Shown one piece after another: positions 47,423 through 56,731 of a stretch of 64,000 nt of DNA. Position 1 is the stretch's first letter, and each line of letters starts with the position of its first letter. This stretch comes from Promicromonospora sp042731755. Its GTDB lineage: Bacteria > Actinomycetota > Actinomycetes > Actinomycetales > Cellulomonadaceae. The notes under the pieces are model-generated. The model had not been told where the DNA came from. It saw only the letters and a program-made list of their open reading frames with translations, and did not search any database. The stretch covers positions 62,001 through 126,000 of the forward strand of contig NZ_JBHWLR010000007.1 of NCBI RefSeq assembly GCF_042731755.1, written 5' to 3'. Both the position numbers and the translations under genes were made by a program.

Positions 47423-48715
47423 TCAGTTCGCCGAGGCGTCCGTGCCGTCCGACCGGTCCGACCCGTCCGGGGAGACGGGCTCGGTGACCGGCGTCGCGAC
47501 GCCGAGCGTCACGCCCTGGCCCGCCATGAAGGGTTCCGGGTCCACGGCCTGGCCGTTCATCCGGACCTCGTAGTGCAGGTGGCAGCCCGACGACGTGCCG
47601 GCGCCCGCCGGGTCGATGCGCGAGTCGCCGCCCATCGACGCGATCTGCTGGCCCGCCTGCACCGTCTGGCCCACACGCACCAGGTTGGTGCCGGTGAGCA
47701 GGTGCCCGTAGGTCGAGTCGAGGCCCATGCCGTGCTCGATGCGGATCGTGTTGCCGGTGCCCCAGCCGGTCGCGCCGGAGATCACCACGCGCCCGGCCGC
47801 GGCCGCGTAGACCTGGGTGCCGCAGGACGCCGCGATGTCCTGGCCCATGTGGTAGGTCGACGCCCCGGCGATACCGGTGTTGCGAGGCCCGAACCCGGAC
47901 GCCTTGGACCCGACCGCAGGGTTGGCCCAGCCGCCCGCGCTGACGGCGGCCTGCCCGATGGAGCCGGACATGCAGGGCGCGGCGGCCGCGGAGCCCTGGA
48001 TGGACTGCGACAGCGCGTCGAGGTCCGCCGCGTCGGCGCCGCTGACCAGCTGGATCACCTGGAGCGCCTGGTCCCAATACTGCTGGTAGTGGTACGGGTC
48101 GGCGTTCCGCTGCGCCTTGTGGGCGGCGATCGTCGGCTCCAGGGTCTCCCAGCCGGTGACGGCGAGCAGCCGGTCGTAGAACCGGCCGGACGACTGCACG
48201 GGGTCGAGACGCTCCTCGACCGTGCCGTACCACTTCTGCTCCTGGAACATGCCGATCGAGGAGGTCAGCGAGCCGTCGGGGTTGCGCACGCCGAACCGGT
48301 CGTCGCCGTAGTTCAGGTTGCGCATGCCGGACTCGCCGAGCGCCGTCATCACCGCGACGGCCTGTGCGCGGGCCGGGACCCCGCGCTCCTGGCCCACCTG
48401 CAGGATCACCGCGGCGTTCTGCAGCTGCTCACCCGTGAAGCCGCCGGCCGCCGGCAGCTGGCCGCCCGCGGGCACCACCGACGCCGACATGCTGCAGCCG
48501 TTCTGCGACTGGTTCTCGCTCACGGCGCCACCCACCAGCACGACCATCGCGACCACCGCCGCGGGCACCGCCAGGACGGCTGCGACCAGGACGGCCAGCA
48601 CGAGCACCGCGCGCCGGGTCCCGTCGTCCTTCTTCCTGCCGTTGCCGGAGCGCGAGGACCGGGCCGCCTGCGACACGACCCGCGTCGCGAGCCCGACGGT
48701 GTCCCGCCCGCTCAC
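47423..48715 (-). CDS. Membrane-bound peptidoglycan hydrolase: lytic-transglycosylase-like plus M23 peptidase domains
   Basis: A 430-residue protein with one membrane helix (about 35-65). A SLT/lysozyme-like domain follows (about 95-225; ALGESGMRN has the candidate catalytic Glu128). The C-terminal LytM/M23 peptidase has intact zinc residues His289, Asp293 (YHMGQDIA) and His379/His381 (GCHLHYEV). Gram-positive type IV secretion machines carry just such a two-domain wall hydrolase (TcpG, CwlT). It ends the minus-strand secretion operon and its GTG start overlaps the stop of the preceding gene (GTGA). It would open the wall for the machine. Confidence 0.92.
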   Translation of the reverse strand: MSGRDTVGLATRVVSQAARSSRSGNGRKKDDGTRRAVLVLAVLVAAVLAVPAAVVAMVVLVGGAVSENQSQNGCSMSASVVPAGGQLPAAGGFTGEQLQNAAVILQVGQERGVPARAQAVAVMTALGESGMRNLNYGDDRFGVRNPDGSLTSSIGMFQEQKWYGTVEERLDPVQSSGRFYDRLLAVTGWETLEPTIAAHKAQRNADPYHYQQYWDQALQVIQLVSGADAADLDALSQSIQGSAAAAPCMSGSIGQAAVSAGGWANPAVGSKASGFGPRNTGIAGASTYHMGQDIAASCGTQVYAAAAGRVVISGATGWGTGNTIRIEHGMGLDSTYGHLLTGTNLVRVGQTVQAGQQIASMGGDSRIDPAGAGTSSGCHLHYEVRMNGQAVDPEPFMAGQGVTLGVATPVTEPVSPDGSDRSDGTDASAN

Positions 48716-49338
48716 GACCCCTCCGGCGGCCTGATCTGCTCGGCCAGCCAGGGCGCCCCGCCGTCGGCCCGGGTCAGGAGCACCGTGTACGCGCCGACGT
48801 CGGTGGGCACCGCGACCTCCGCGAGCAGGGTGGACGTCTCGTCGGTGACCTCCGGGTCACCGGTCACGTCGGTGACCGGCACGAGGCGCGGGTCGACGTC
48901 CTGGTAGACGGGCTGCGCCTGCGGCGTCAGCAGCGGCTTCAGGCCGTCCCACCAGGCGTCCTCGGCCTGGTCGGTGGCGGCGAACGCGCTGATCGTCGCG
49001 ACGGCGGCGTCCCGCGCGGCCTGCCGGACGGTCTCGTCCCAGGTCGCCTCGACGGGCTCGGCGGGCGCGGCCTCGTCGAACTCCGGCTCGGCCGTCACCT
49101 CGACCGCGGGATCCCCGGCCGCCGGGTCGCCGTCGACCGCCTCGGTGGCGGCCGCGTCGTCGGTGTCGTCCGACGTGCCCACGGGGTTGTCGAAGTCGTC
49201 CTGGCTCCCCGGGGCGACGGCGCCCGGGTTCACCTCCGTCGTCGGGTCGGCTGCGGGACCGCCCTCGCGGGGCCAGCCGATCCAGGTCCCGATCGCGAGG
49301 GCGACCACCGTGAGCACCACGATCACCGTGCGTTTCAT
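48712..49338 (-). CDS. Small membrane-anchored protein of the secretion operon
   Basis: A 208-residue protein with an N-terminal membrane helix (KRTVIVVLTVVALAIGTWIG), a long acidic Thr/Asp/Ala/Pro linker (about 25-90) and a C-terminal ~110-residue domain rich in Trp and Asp (ATISAFAATDQAEDAWWDGL). Both ends overlap their neighbours (ATGA on the left with the VirB6-like gene, GTGA on the right), so it belongs to the complex. The domain resembles the NTF2-like, VirB8-type fold by length and pattern, but this is a weak resemblance. The function is unknown. Confidence 0.75.
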   Translation of the reverse strand: MKRTVIVVLTVVALAIGTWIGWPREGGPAADPTTEVNPGAVAPGSQDDFDNPVGTSDDTDDAAATEAVDGDPAAGDPAVEVTAEPEFDEAAPAEPVEATWDETVRQAARDAAVATISAFAATDQAEDAWWDGLKPLLTPQAQPVYQDVDPRLVPVTDVTGDPEVTDETSTLLAEVAVPTDVGAYTVLLTRADGGAPWLAEQIRPPEGS

Positions 49339-51335
49339 CAGCGGCCCAGCTCTCGCATCTGACGCCGTCCCGGGTTGTGCACGATGGCAGAGGGCTGCGG
49401 CCCGACGCCCGGCGCCGCACCGCCCTGGCGTGCGGCGTTGAGGGACTGGGCGAGCCGCGCCGCGCTCTGCGACCGCTCGCCCCGCCGCCCGAGGCCGCGC
49501 ACCGCCCCCAGGACCTGCTTGGCCTGTCCCGCCTTGCGGACGACGGTGAGCGCCTTGGAGGCCCCGGCCGCCGCGGCGGACGTGCCGCCGCTCGCGACCA
49601 TCGCACCCGCCTGCAGCGCGATCGACGTCCCCGCACGGCCCGCGCTGCCCAGCCGGTCGCTGAGCCGTTCGCCGGCGGTCGGCGGCAGGTGGGGAGACGG
49701 CTCGTTCCCCGCCTTCTCGCCGACGTTCGTCGCGTCGGGCACCTGGTCGCCGGCCCCGCGTACGCCGTCGGGCGAACCGTCCTGGACGGTCCGGGCGGCG
49801 GTGCTCCAGGCGTTGCCGCCGCCGTTCCCGCTCCCCGGCCCGCCGTCCGGTCCGCCGTCGTAGCCGGAACCGTCGACCGGGATGGGCATGGTGCGGTTGT
49901 CGTCGCCGGCTGCGCGCCCCGCGACCGCTCCTGCGGCGGCTCCTGCCGCGGCACCGCCGACCGTGCCACCGCCGGGGGCGCCGTCCATGGCGGACGGACC
50001 CGCGGCCGGGGCGTCGTCGCCGTCGATCTGCACCGCGTTGTCGTTCGGCTGCACCGGGGCCGGGCCGAGGCCGACACCCGCCCAGGACTTGGCCTTGTTG
50101 TACCGGTCGCGCCACTTCGCGGTGCCGTCCCACGGCATCGCGGCCGGTTCGCCGATCTGGGAGGGCACACCGGCGGCCGCGAGCTTGTCGGCCAGCGCCC
50201 GCAGGCCCTGCCGCACGCTCGCGCCCATGAGCACGTAGAACACGGCGCCCGCGACGACCAGGGTGTTGAAGAGGTACAGGCGCACGAGGAACGGCAGGCC
50301 GCTCGTCGCGTCGTAGAAGCCGAGCAGCATCTTCATCCAGGCGACGAGGAACATCGTGGCCATCGCGACGAGGATGCAGCCGAAGCCCACGCTCGCGAAC
50401 GTGCGGAAGAGCTGCGCCCGCGTGCCGCTGGAGATGACGCCGACCGGTAGCTGCCAGAGCAGCTTGATGGCCGACCAGCCCAGCAGCAGCACCGCGAAGA
50501 TGGTGCCGCCCACGATCACCACGGACAGCAGCAGGAACACGAACCCGGTGGTGAGCAGGCTGAGCGTCGAGACGACCGTGCCGGCGTCGACCGTGGACGC
50601 CGCCTCCTTGTAGGCCGCGTCGCAACCGCCGATCTCGTCGACGGCGTTCTCCCGGCCCACGTTCTCGGTGTAGGCGTCCTCGCAGCCGGTGCCGTCGATG
50701 ACCGACCCGTAGTTGATGATCTGGTGCGGCGCGCGCAGCAGCGTGTCCACGAGCTGGCCCTTGAGGCCGTCCCGGATCACGGTGGAGTCCCGCTCGAACG
50801 ACGCACCCTCCGTGGCGAAGCCCGTGGCGATGTCCATGCCGGCGTCGCGGGACTGCATGATGACGCCCTGCTCACCGCCGATGGTCGCCATGGGGTTCGC
50901 GAGGAACCCGGTGGCCAGCGCGGCGATGACGCAGCCGATGAGCAGCTCCATGAAACCGCCCGCGTACCGGCCCTTGAGCAGCCAGAACCCCACGACGAAC
51001 GCCAGGATGATGAGCATCAGGTTGAGCAGGCCGATCTGCGCGACCATGCCCTGCACGATGATGCTCAGCCCGGCCAGCGGCGCCAGGATGTAGCCGAGCC
51101 AGTCCATGCCGAGGACCCAGTCGAGCACCCAGATCTGCACCGCGACCATGTCGCGGTACCAGACCCAGAACATGCCGGCGAGGGTCGAGAAGATCTCGGA
51201 GTCGACGTTCAGCGGGTTCCACGGCGAGCCCGTGTCCCACTGGAGCATGAACCGGTCGACGGCCACGCCGTGCGTGTCCTCCAGGTTCAGCCCACCCTGC
51301 GGGTCGGCGAACGGGAGGGGCGCCAGCCCGATCAT
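49338..51335 (-). CDS. VirB6/TrbL-like polytopic membrane protein of a type IV secretion system
   Basis: A 665-residue protein from ATG 51335, which overlaps the VirB4 stop (ATGA). About eight membrane helices lie within residues 40-400, including MVAVQIWVLDWVLGMDWLGY, a small conserved domain (FLANPMATIGGEQ) and a Cys-containing extracellular loop (GTGCEDAYTEN). After residue ~410 is a long cytoplasmic tail rich in Gly, Ala and Pro. The place after the VirB4 gene, the topology and the length fit VirB6/TrbL/TcpH-class channel proteins. The tail (GNGGGNAWSTAARTVQDGSP) resembles no known domain. Confidence 0.82.
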   Translation of the reverse strand: MIGLAPLPFADPQGGLNLEDTHGVAVDRFMLQWDTGSPWNPLNVDSEIFSTLAGMFWVWYRDMVAVQIWVLDWVLGMDWLGYILAPLAGLSIIVQGMVAQIGLLNLMLIILAFVVGFWLLKGRYAGGFMELLIGCVIAALATGFLANPMATIGGEQGVIMQSRDAGMDIATGFATEGASFERDSTVIRDGLKGQLVDTLLRAPHQIINYGSVIDGTGCEDAYTENVGRENAVDEIGGCDAAYKEAASTVDAGTVVSTLSLLTTGFVFLLLSVVIVGGTIFAVLLLGWSAIKLLWQLPVGVISSGTRAQLFRTFASVGFGCILVAMATMFLVAWMKMLLGFYDATSGLPFLVRLYLFNTLVVAGAVFYVLMGASVRQGLRALADKLAAAGVPSQIGEPAAMPWDGTAKWRDRYNKAKSWAGVGLGPAPVQPNDNAVQIDGDDAPAAGPSAMDGAPGGGTVGGAAAGAAAGAVAGRAAGDDNRTMPIPVDGSGYDGGPDGGPGSGNGGGNAWSTAARTVQDGSPDGVRGAGDQVPDATNVGEKAGNEPSPHLPPTAGERLSDRLGSAGRAGTSIALQAGAMVASGGTSAAAAGASKALTVVRKAGQAKQVLGAVRGLGRRGERSQSAARLAQSLNAARQGGAAPGVGPQPSAIVHNPGRRQMRELGR

Positions 51336-53863
51336 GCCCCGATCACCGCACCGGTCGAGCTCGTCGGCGTGGTCTTGACCGTCTGGGCGCGCTTCTCCAC
51401 GAGCGGCGCCATGACCTTCGCCCGGCCGTACCGGGCCTGGAAGTCGCGGATGAGGCACTCGCCGCGGCGCTCCTCGACCACGCCGACGGCGGCGTCCGTC
51501 ACCGGGGCGGTGCCCTCGGTGACCAGCTTGACCAGGCCCTCGTCCACGGGGGCGTCGGTCGGCAGGCCGTGCAGCCAGCGCAAGCCTCTGCGGGCGAGGT
51601 TGGAGTCGCGGTGGCGCAGCAGCACACGGAAGGGGATCAGACCGCGGACCACCTCGTTGCCGAAGTCCTCCTCGGCGTCGTGGCTGCCGAGCAGCAGCGC
51701 GGCCTTGTGCTTACGGCCGTCGCGGATGAACGTGCCGATCTCCTCGGCCGCCTCGGGCGACGACATGGTCTTGGACGCCTCGTCGGCGGCGAAGATGTCG
51801 AGCCGTGAGCGGTCCGCGAAGCAGCGGTAGCGGGCGAGGGCCGCGATGAGCGCGAACGTGGCGCGGCCGAACACCTTCTCCGCCTTGAGCTCGGCGAACA
51901 GGTGGCCGTGCTCCATGTCCGCGCGGGAGGGCAGCTGCATCTTGTGCGTGTGCAGCACGATCGCGGGCGAGCTCAGGTCGAGCGGCGGCAGCGTGTCGTC
52001 GAAGAGGGCGCGGCCGAAGTCGAGCTCGGAGAAGATCCGCATCTCGTCGGCCAGCATCCGGGCACCCGGGAACTCGCACTCCTCCTCGAGGTGCCGGGCG
52101 AGCGAGCCGAGCGACGTGATCTTGTTGCGCCACATGTACTCGGTCTGCAGCACCTTGGACAGCAGCACGTTCTGCTCGGACTTGGTCTGCACCGACAGCA
52201 GCACCGTGAGGAAGGCGCGGGCGACCCGCGGTGCCTGCGCGGGCGGCAGGATCCGCAGCGGGTCCATCGACACCGTCGCGTCCTCGGAGATCTCCACGAC
52301 CTGCGAGCCGGGGATCTCCGAGACGGCGATACCCCACTCGCCCATCTCGGTGTGGTCCACCGCCATGAGCGTGGCGCCCATGTCCACGTTGTCCATGGCC
52401 ACGGTCTTCATGCTCACCGACTTGCCCGAGCCCAGCTCGCCCACGAAGCCCATGGCGAGCGCGACGTCCAGCTTGTCGGTGGCGCCCGCCAGGTTGACGA
52501 ACACCGGGTTGGGCCGGGCCGCGCCGTTCGAGATCTCCAGGGCGAACAGCGCGCCGGAGGTGTCGCCGAGCTCGGTCGTCGCGAAGGGCACGGCGGCGGA
52601 GAAGGCCCGCGCCGTCGTGATCTGCGAGTACTCCCGCACCGCGCGCGGCGTGGGCATGCCCGGCAGGGTGGCCTCGAAGAGGGTCGGCTGGATCGTGGGG
52701 TCCGTCCGCAGCGAGAACTGCATGGCGGCGAAGTACTTGGTCAGGTCGCGGGCGTCGTCCAGGGCCTGCTCCGGGGTGTGGCCCGAGACCGTGAACATCG
52801 TGGTGGCGTCGACCTCGACCTCGAGCTCGTCGGCGTCCATGACCGCCTGGTACTCGCCCAGCGCACGTGCCGTCGTGTCCAGGGACGACCCGGCCCGCTC
52901 CTCCTCGGAGCGCTGGTCGAACTGGTCGTTGAGGGTCCGCACCGCGCGCCGGTTGCGGTTGGTCACCTCGTCGCGCGAGCGCACGGTCATGCGGATGGCC
53001 CAGTCGCAGGGCACGCCCGACTCGTCGACGCGACCGATCCACTCGCACCCCGGGTAGACGATCCCGCCGGACGGCGTGTCGCTCACCACAAGCGTCGTCT
53101 GGTACGACGCGAGCTCGGGGTTGGTCGGGTCGAGCACCTTCACGTAAGGCCGCTTCAGGATCTGCAGCGGCCCGAGCTTCTTCTCCGAGTCCGTCTGCCC
53201 GGCCGGGTCCACGAGCGCGGACGGCAGGACCGAGGGACCGGACAGGTGCATCTCGGCGTCCAGCGACCCGTCGACCGGGACCGCCGTGTCGAGCCCGAGG
53301 CCGCGCTGCATCGCGTGGCCGAACATCCAGGCCATCTCGGCCACCGACGCCGGCTGGGGGTCGAACGCCGAGGGCATCTCCTTGCGCAGCGCCTCCGCCT
53401 GGGCGGCCCGCTCGCCGATCGCGTGCCGGCCCGGCACGGACCGCGGCATCATCAGCGTGTCCTGGAGCGTGGTCCAGCTCGCGTGCAGCGGCTCCATGAA
53501 CGCCTTGGCGCCCGGGTTCGCGAGCGGCGCGGCGATCCAGTGGACGCGGCGCCCGATCGGGATCTGCTCCAGGAAGTCGAGGGTGGCCTCGCACTCGGCG
53601 GCCCAGGCCTCGCGCTCGGACAGGTCGACGCCCTCGATCATCGAGAGCACCACCGACGCCGGGTCGGTGGCCGCGGTCAGGCCGAGGTGCAGGGACTCGC
53701 CGCGCAGCGCGCGGTACAGCGCGGTGTGGTGCCGCCGGGCGGCGTGCTTCTTGTCGTCCGGCTGGAAGGCGTAGGGAACGGGTGACACGCGCCAGACCGC
53801 CCACACGGTCCCGGTGCGGGTCCACATGAGGCCGTCCGTCAGGGCCGAGATGTGGCTCAGCAT
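51332..53863 (-). CDS. VirB4/TraC-type type IV secretion ATPase
   Basis: An 843-residue ATPase. The N-terminal ~450 residues belong to the VirB4 non-catalytic domain. The ATPase domain has Walker A GELGSGKS (475-482), Walker B LDIFAADEA and the following SPEAAEEIGTFIRDGRKHKA region, then the helical SHDAEEDFG and HRDSNLARRGL motifs. VirB4 energises assembly and transport and is the best family marker here. It starts six bases after the PrgI-like gene and overlaps the VirB6-like gene. No relaxase or coupling ATPase gene is present nearby. Confidence 0.92.
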   Translation of the reverse strand: MLSHISALTDGLMWTRTGTVWAVWRVSPVPYAFQPDDKKHAARRHHTALYRALRGESLHLGLTAATDPASVVLSMIEGVDLSEREAWAAECEATLDFLEQIPIGRRVHWIAAPLANPGAKAFMEPLHASWTTLQDTLMMPRSVPGRHAIGERAAQAEALRKEMPSAFDPQPASVAEMAWMFGHAMQRGLGLDTAVPVDGSLDAEMHLSGPSVLPSALVDPAGQTDSEKKLGPLQILKRPYVKVLDPTNPELASYQTTLVVSDTPSGGIVYPGCEWIGRVDESGVPCDWAIRMTVRSRDEVTNRNRRAVRTLNDQFDQRSEEERAGSSLDTTARALGEYQAVMDADELEVEVDATTMFTVSGHTPEQALDDARDLTKYFAAMQFSLRTDPTIQPTLFEATLPGMPTPRAVREYSQITTARAFSAAVPFATTELGDTSGALFALEISNGAARPNPVFVNLAGATDKLDVALAMGFVGELGSGKSVSMKTVAMDNVDMGATLMAVDHTEMGEWGIAVSEIPGSQVVEISEDATVSMDPLRILPPAQAPRVARAFLTVLLSVQTKSEQNVLLSKVLQTEYMWRNKITSLGSLARHLEEECEFPGARMLADEMRIFSELDFGRALFDDTLPPLDLSSPAIVLHTHKMQLPSRADMEHGHLFAELKAEKVFGRATFALIAALARYRCFADRSRLDIFAADEASKTMSSPEAAEEIGTFIRDGRKHKAALLLGSHDAEEDFGNEVVRGLIPFRVLLRHRDSNLARRGLRWLHGLPTDAPVDEGLVKLVTEGTAPVTDAAVGVVEERRGECLIRDFQARYGRAKVMAPLVEKRAQTVKTTPTSSTGAVIGA

Positions 53864-53869
53864 GGGGGC

Positions 53870-54652
53870 TCAGTCCTCTCGCGGGGTGGTCGGTGCGGGG
53901 CGGTCGGTGTTCTTCGGCTTCCCGGCCAGCAGCTGGCCGACGCCGGTGAGGTCGGCGTTCCTGCGGTCCGCCGCCGCGGTCGCGGCTGCTGCCGCCCAGT
54001 CCGCGGGCGAGCGTCTGCCGGGTGGCGCGGCGGGTTGTGCGGCGGGTTGCGGGTCCGGTTGCCGTCCTGGTTGGCGGCCGGTCTGCGGGCCAGGTCCCGG
54101 GTCGAGCCGGCGGCCCTCGAACGTCGCGTCCGCGGGACCGCGGCTGGTCAGCTCCGGCAGCAGCTCGGTCGGTACCGGCTGCACGACGACGGGTCGCGTC
54201 GTCCCGACCGGCACGGCGGGTGCGACGGGGCGCGGCGTCGGCTCGGCGAGCCGCTCGCTCCGGACCGCGGCGCCCGGCACCACGACCATGACGCGGTGCG
54301 TCAGCAGGCGCGGCTTGGGCAGGGACACCTGCCCGCCCACGAGGCGGCCCGGGCTCGACGTCAGGTTCATCGCGTCCATGACGAACGCGACCGGGTTGCG
54401 CCCGGAGCTCGGCAGCTTGCCGGTGGCCCAGACCACCCCGACGACGACACCGACGGCGACCACGATGTTCATGAAACCGCCGAGCTGCGCCCACAGGGGG
54501 GCGGTCTTCCACAGGGCGAACGCCACCACGGCGCCCGCTCCCACCTGGGTGATCGTGTACGGACCACCCCAGATGCGCCCGCCGCTGGGCAGCTTCCCCA
54601 CGAGCATGGGGATGCGTCGGGCCTTCGTGTAGAACTTCGCGGTCTCGGTCAC
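53870..54652 (-). CDS. PrgI/TcpE-like membrane protein with proline-rich tail
   Basis: A 260-residue protein with two membrane helices near the N-terminus (about 29-45 and 52-78) after MTETAKFYTKARRIPMLVG. A short soluble section follows with ARG/VSL motifs, and then a Pro/Ala/Arg/Gln-rich tail of about 130 residues. Its size, topology and position directly upstream of VirB4 match the PrgI/TcpE family (VirB3 counterpart). GTG at 54652 has GGAGGGTG. The membrane region is the confident part. Confidence 0.75.
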   Translation of the reverse strand: MTETAKFYTKARRIPMLVGKLPSGGRIWGGPYTITQVGAGAVVAFALWKTAPLWAQLGGFMNIVVAVGVVVGVVWATGKLPSSGRNPVAFVMDAMNLTSSPGRLVGGQVSLPKPRLLTHRVMVVVPGAAVRSERLAEPTPRPVAPAVPVGTTRPVVVQPVPTELLPELTSRGPADATFEGRRLDPGPGPQTGRQPGRQPDPQPAAQPAAPPGRRSPADWAAAAATAAADRRNADLTGVGQLLAGKPKNTDRPAPTTPRED

Positions 54653-54767
54653 CGGACACCCTCCTCACCACACGCCGGGCGCACGGATGCGCCCGTCCGA
54701 CCAACCCTGTGCCTTGCCCCCAGCGCCATGCCCATGTTCCTGACCTGCAGCCCTGCTCCCGCGACCG

Positions 54768-55052
54768 TCAGAGGACGGTCTGCGTGTTCACGATCGCCGG
54801 AGCGGAGTCGAACTCGTCCTTGGCGAGCTCGGAGGTGACGTTGATGCCACCGTTCACGAGCCACAGGACGATCCCGCCCACGATCGCGGACATCAGGATG
54901 GCCGCGATCGACATCTTGGTCTTCACCGCGGTGATGACGACCATGAGGATGACGACCACGAAGGTCACGGACTCGATCGCGCTCTTGACCTCCTCGGACT
55001 TCACGGTGATGAGGTCGAGGAAGCCGTCGGCCATAACGATCTCGCTGATCAT
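54768..55052 (-). CDS. Small two-helix membrane protein of the secretion operon
   Basis: A 94-residue protein; ATG at 55052 is preceded by GAAGGAGAG. Two hydrophobic helices (about 27-44 and 46-66) joined by KTKMS fit pilin-like or VirB2/TcpF-like subunits of conjugation-type machines. It lies between the TcpC-like and PrgI-like genes. The sequence gives no further functional motif. Confidence 0.75.
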   Translation of the reverse strand: MISEIVMADGFLDLITVKSEEVKSAIESVTFVVVILMVVITAVKTKMSIAAILMSAIVGGIVLWLVNGGINVTSELAKDEFDSAPAIVNTQTVL

Positions 55053-55066
55053 GGTTCTCTCCTTCG

Positions 55067-56215
55067 TTACTCCCCGGCGGTGCCGGGGTCGGTCGTGCCG
55101 GTTGGCGTCGTGTCGATACGGACAGCCGGCTCAACGCCGGCAACCTCCCAGCGGCCGTCCCGCGCGACGAGCGTGAGGACGTACTGGGCGGTCGTCTTGT
55201 TGCCGTCGAGCCGCGTGAGCTCGACGGTGGTCAGGGCGTGCGTCCCGTCGCCGTCGGCCGGGTTCTCCGTGACCTCGTGGGAGCCCTTGATGCCCGTCAC
55301 GGCCACGGCCGTGTACGGGGCCGGGGTCACGGCCGAGACGGAGGTGCCGGGGCGCAGGTAGCGCGTGATCTCGCCGTCGCCCGCGACCATGGCCGCGAGG
55401 AACCCGGCCACGGACTGGCCCGCCGGCGACGTCGGGGAGATGGTCTCGGAGTAGCCGAGGTCCGGAGCCTCTGCGACGGCCGCCGGTCCGGGGACGGGCG
55501 ACGGCAGCGCGAGGGCCGTGACCGCGAGGTCCGGTCCGGAGTACCTGGTGTCCGTGCGCTGCACGAGCACCGGCACCTGGAAGTAGCGACGCACCCACAC
55601 GAGCGGGACCTCGGCCTGCTCGCCCTCCTTCGCCTGGCCGTCCGCGGGCGGGGGCGTCGAACCCGGGGCGGGCTCGGCGACGTCGACGCCGACCGTCACG
55701 GACCAGACGTCGTTCTCCGCCTCCTCGACCTGTGCCACCGACGAGTCGCGGATGGTCTGGCCCTCCTGGGGGAGAGTTCCGACCGGGGCGTTCGTCAGGG
55801 AGGCGATGAGCTGCTTGTCGTTGCTGTCGGCCCGCAGCCAGGTCTCCACGAGCTCGACCGCGCGCTCGGTCGCGGCGGCGGACTGCGCGGTGCTCGCCGC
55901 ACCGGCGACCGCGGTGACGGGGGCCGGCGCGGGCCGCAGCGCGGTCCACACCAGGGCCGCGGGACCGGCGAGCAGCGCCAGCGCGAGCAGCGCCCCCCAG
56001 GCCTTGGTGGCCAGGGCGGGGCCGTTGGACCACTCCACGACGGCGGGCGGCGGGTCGTCGTCCGCACCTCCGCCGCCCGACGACGCGGGCGTCGCGGGCC
56101 GGTCGGGACCGCCCGCCCAGGGGGAGGCGGTGCCGGTGACGCCGTCGGCGGGGCCGGGCAGCTCGGCCGGCTTGGCGGCCTTCTTGCCCCGACGGCGCAC
56201 GAGGAGCGAGCTCAT
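55067..56215 (-). CDS. TcpC/VirB8-like conjugation membrane protein
   Basis: A 382-residue protein. The cytoplasmic N-terminus starts SSLLVRRRGKKAAK and is Pro-rich. One membrane helix (about 76-95) precedes an extracytoplasmic part with two related NTF2-like domains (about 110-240 and 255-370); segments such as AQVEEAENDVWSVTVGVDV and VSAVTPAPYTAVAVTGIKG match the alpha/beta pattern of TcpC. TcpC of Clostridium perfringens pCW3 is VirB8-like and essential for conjugation. The start overlaps the stop of the small gene upstream (ATGA). Confidence 0.8.
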   Translation of the reverse strand: MSSLLVRRRGKKAAKPAELPGPADGVTGTASPWAGGPDRPATPASSGGGGADDDPPPAVVEWSNGPALATKAWGALLALALLAGPAALVWTALRPAPAPVTAVAGAASTAQSAAATERAVELVETWLRADSNDKQLIASLTNAPVGTLPQEGQTIRDSSVAQVEEAENDVWSVTVGVDVAEPAPGSTPPPADGQAKEGEQAEVPLVWVRRYFQVPVLVQRTDTRYSGPDLAVTALALPSPVPGPAAVAEAPDLGYSETISPTSPAGQSVAGFLAAMVAGDGEITRYLRPGTSVSAVTPAPYTAVAVTGIKGSHEVTENPADGDGTHALTTVELTRLDGNKTTAQYVLTLVARDGRWEVAGVEPAVRIDTTPTGTTDPGTAGE

Positions 56216-56541
56216 CGCGTGTGCACCTCGTTCTGCAGGTCCGCCCGGATGCGCGCGCGGGCCTCGCGTGCGCTGCGCACACGGGGGCTGTCGAGCGCCT
56301 CGGTCAGGCGGATCGTCGTGTCGTTCTCACCGAGGGGGTCCTCGGCGAGCGATGCGATGAGGTCGCGCACCACGGGCGCCACCTCACCGCGTGCGGCGTG
56401 CACCTCGGCGGTGTCCCGGAGCAGCGACCACGTGTGGTCGAAGGCCGTCGGACCGGGGTCCGCGGCCTGCAGGTCCGTACTGCTCAGGTCGGTGCTGCCG
56501 AGTCCGGCGCCGGGCGCCTGGTCGAGCTCGTCCTTGCTCAT
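56212..56541 (-). CDS. Small cytoplasmic protein heading the secretion operon
   Basis: A 109-residue, acidic helical protein (SKDELDQAPGAGLGSTDLSS; DTTIRLTEALDSPRVRSARE). No membrane segment. It is the first gene after the divergent promoter, overlapping tcpC-like, so it belongs to the operon. No known family is recognised; an adaptor or regulator role is possible. Confidence 0.7.
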   Translation of the reverse strand: MSKDELDQAPGAGLGSTDLSSTDLQAADPGPTAFDHTWSLLRDTAEVHAARGEVAPVVRDLIASLAEDPLGENDTTIRLTEALDSPRVRSAREARARIRADLQNEVHTR

Positions 56542-56637
56542 CTCGCCTCTCCCGTTGATCCGTCAGTTGCGTCTGCTCAGCACAAATGGCTGGTGATGTG
56601 TTCGTGTGACATCGGTCGAGCAGGGGTTTTGGCCGAG

Positions 56638-56653
56638 TGTGACGCAGGTCACA
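56638..56653. promoter_or_regulatory. CRP/GlxR-type operator in the divergent promoter region
   Basis: TGTGACGCAGGTCACA is an exact TGTGA-N6-TCACA palindrome. It lies 97 bp before the secretion operon start (56541) and 79 bp before the sigma-like gene (56732), so a cAMP receptor-type regulator could control one or both. Confidence 0.65.
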
Positions 56654-56731
56654 GGGACTCGGAGGGAGCGGGCAACAGTGGCGGGCAACACCTTCCCGAT
56701 GGACTCGGGGCAGACGGAGGGGGGAACCGCC

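Noticed and set aside
47423..56541. Integrative conjugative element
   Set aside because: No integrase, relaxase, excisionase, flanking direct repeat or tRNA target is seen in the window, so only a secretion-like operon can be supported.
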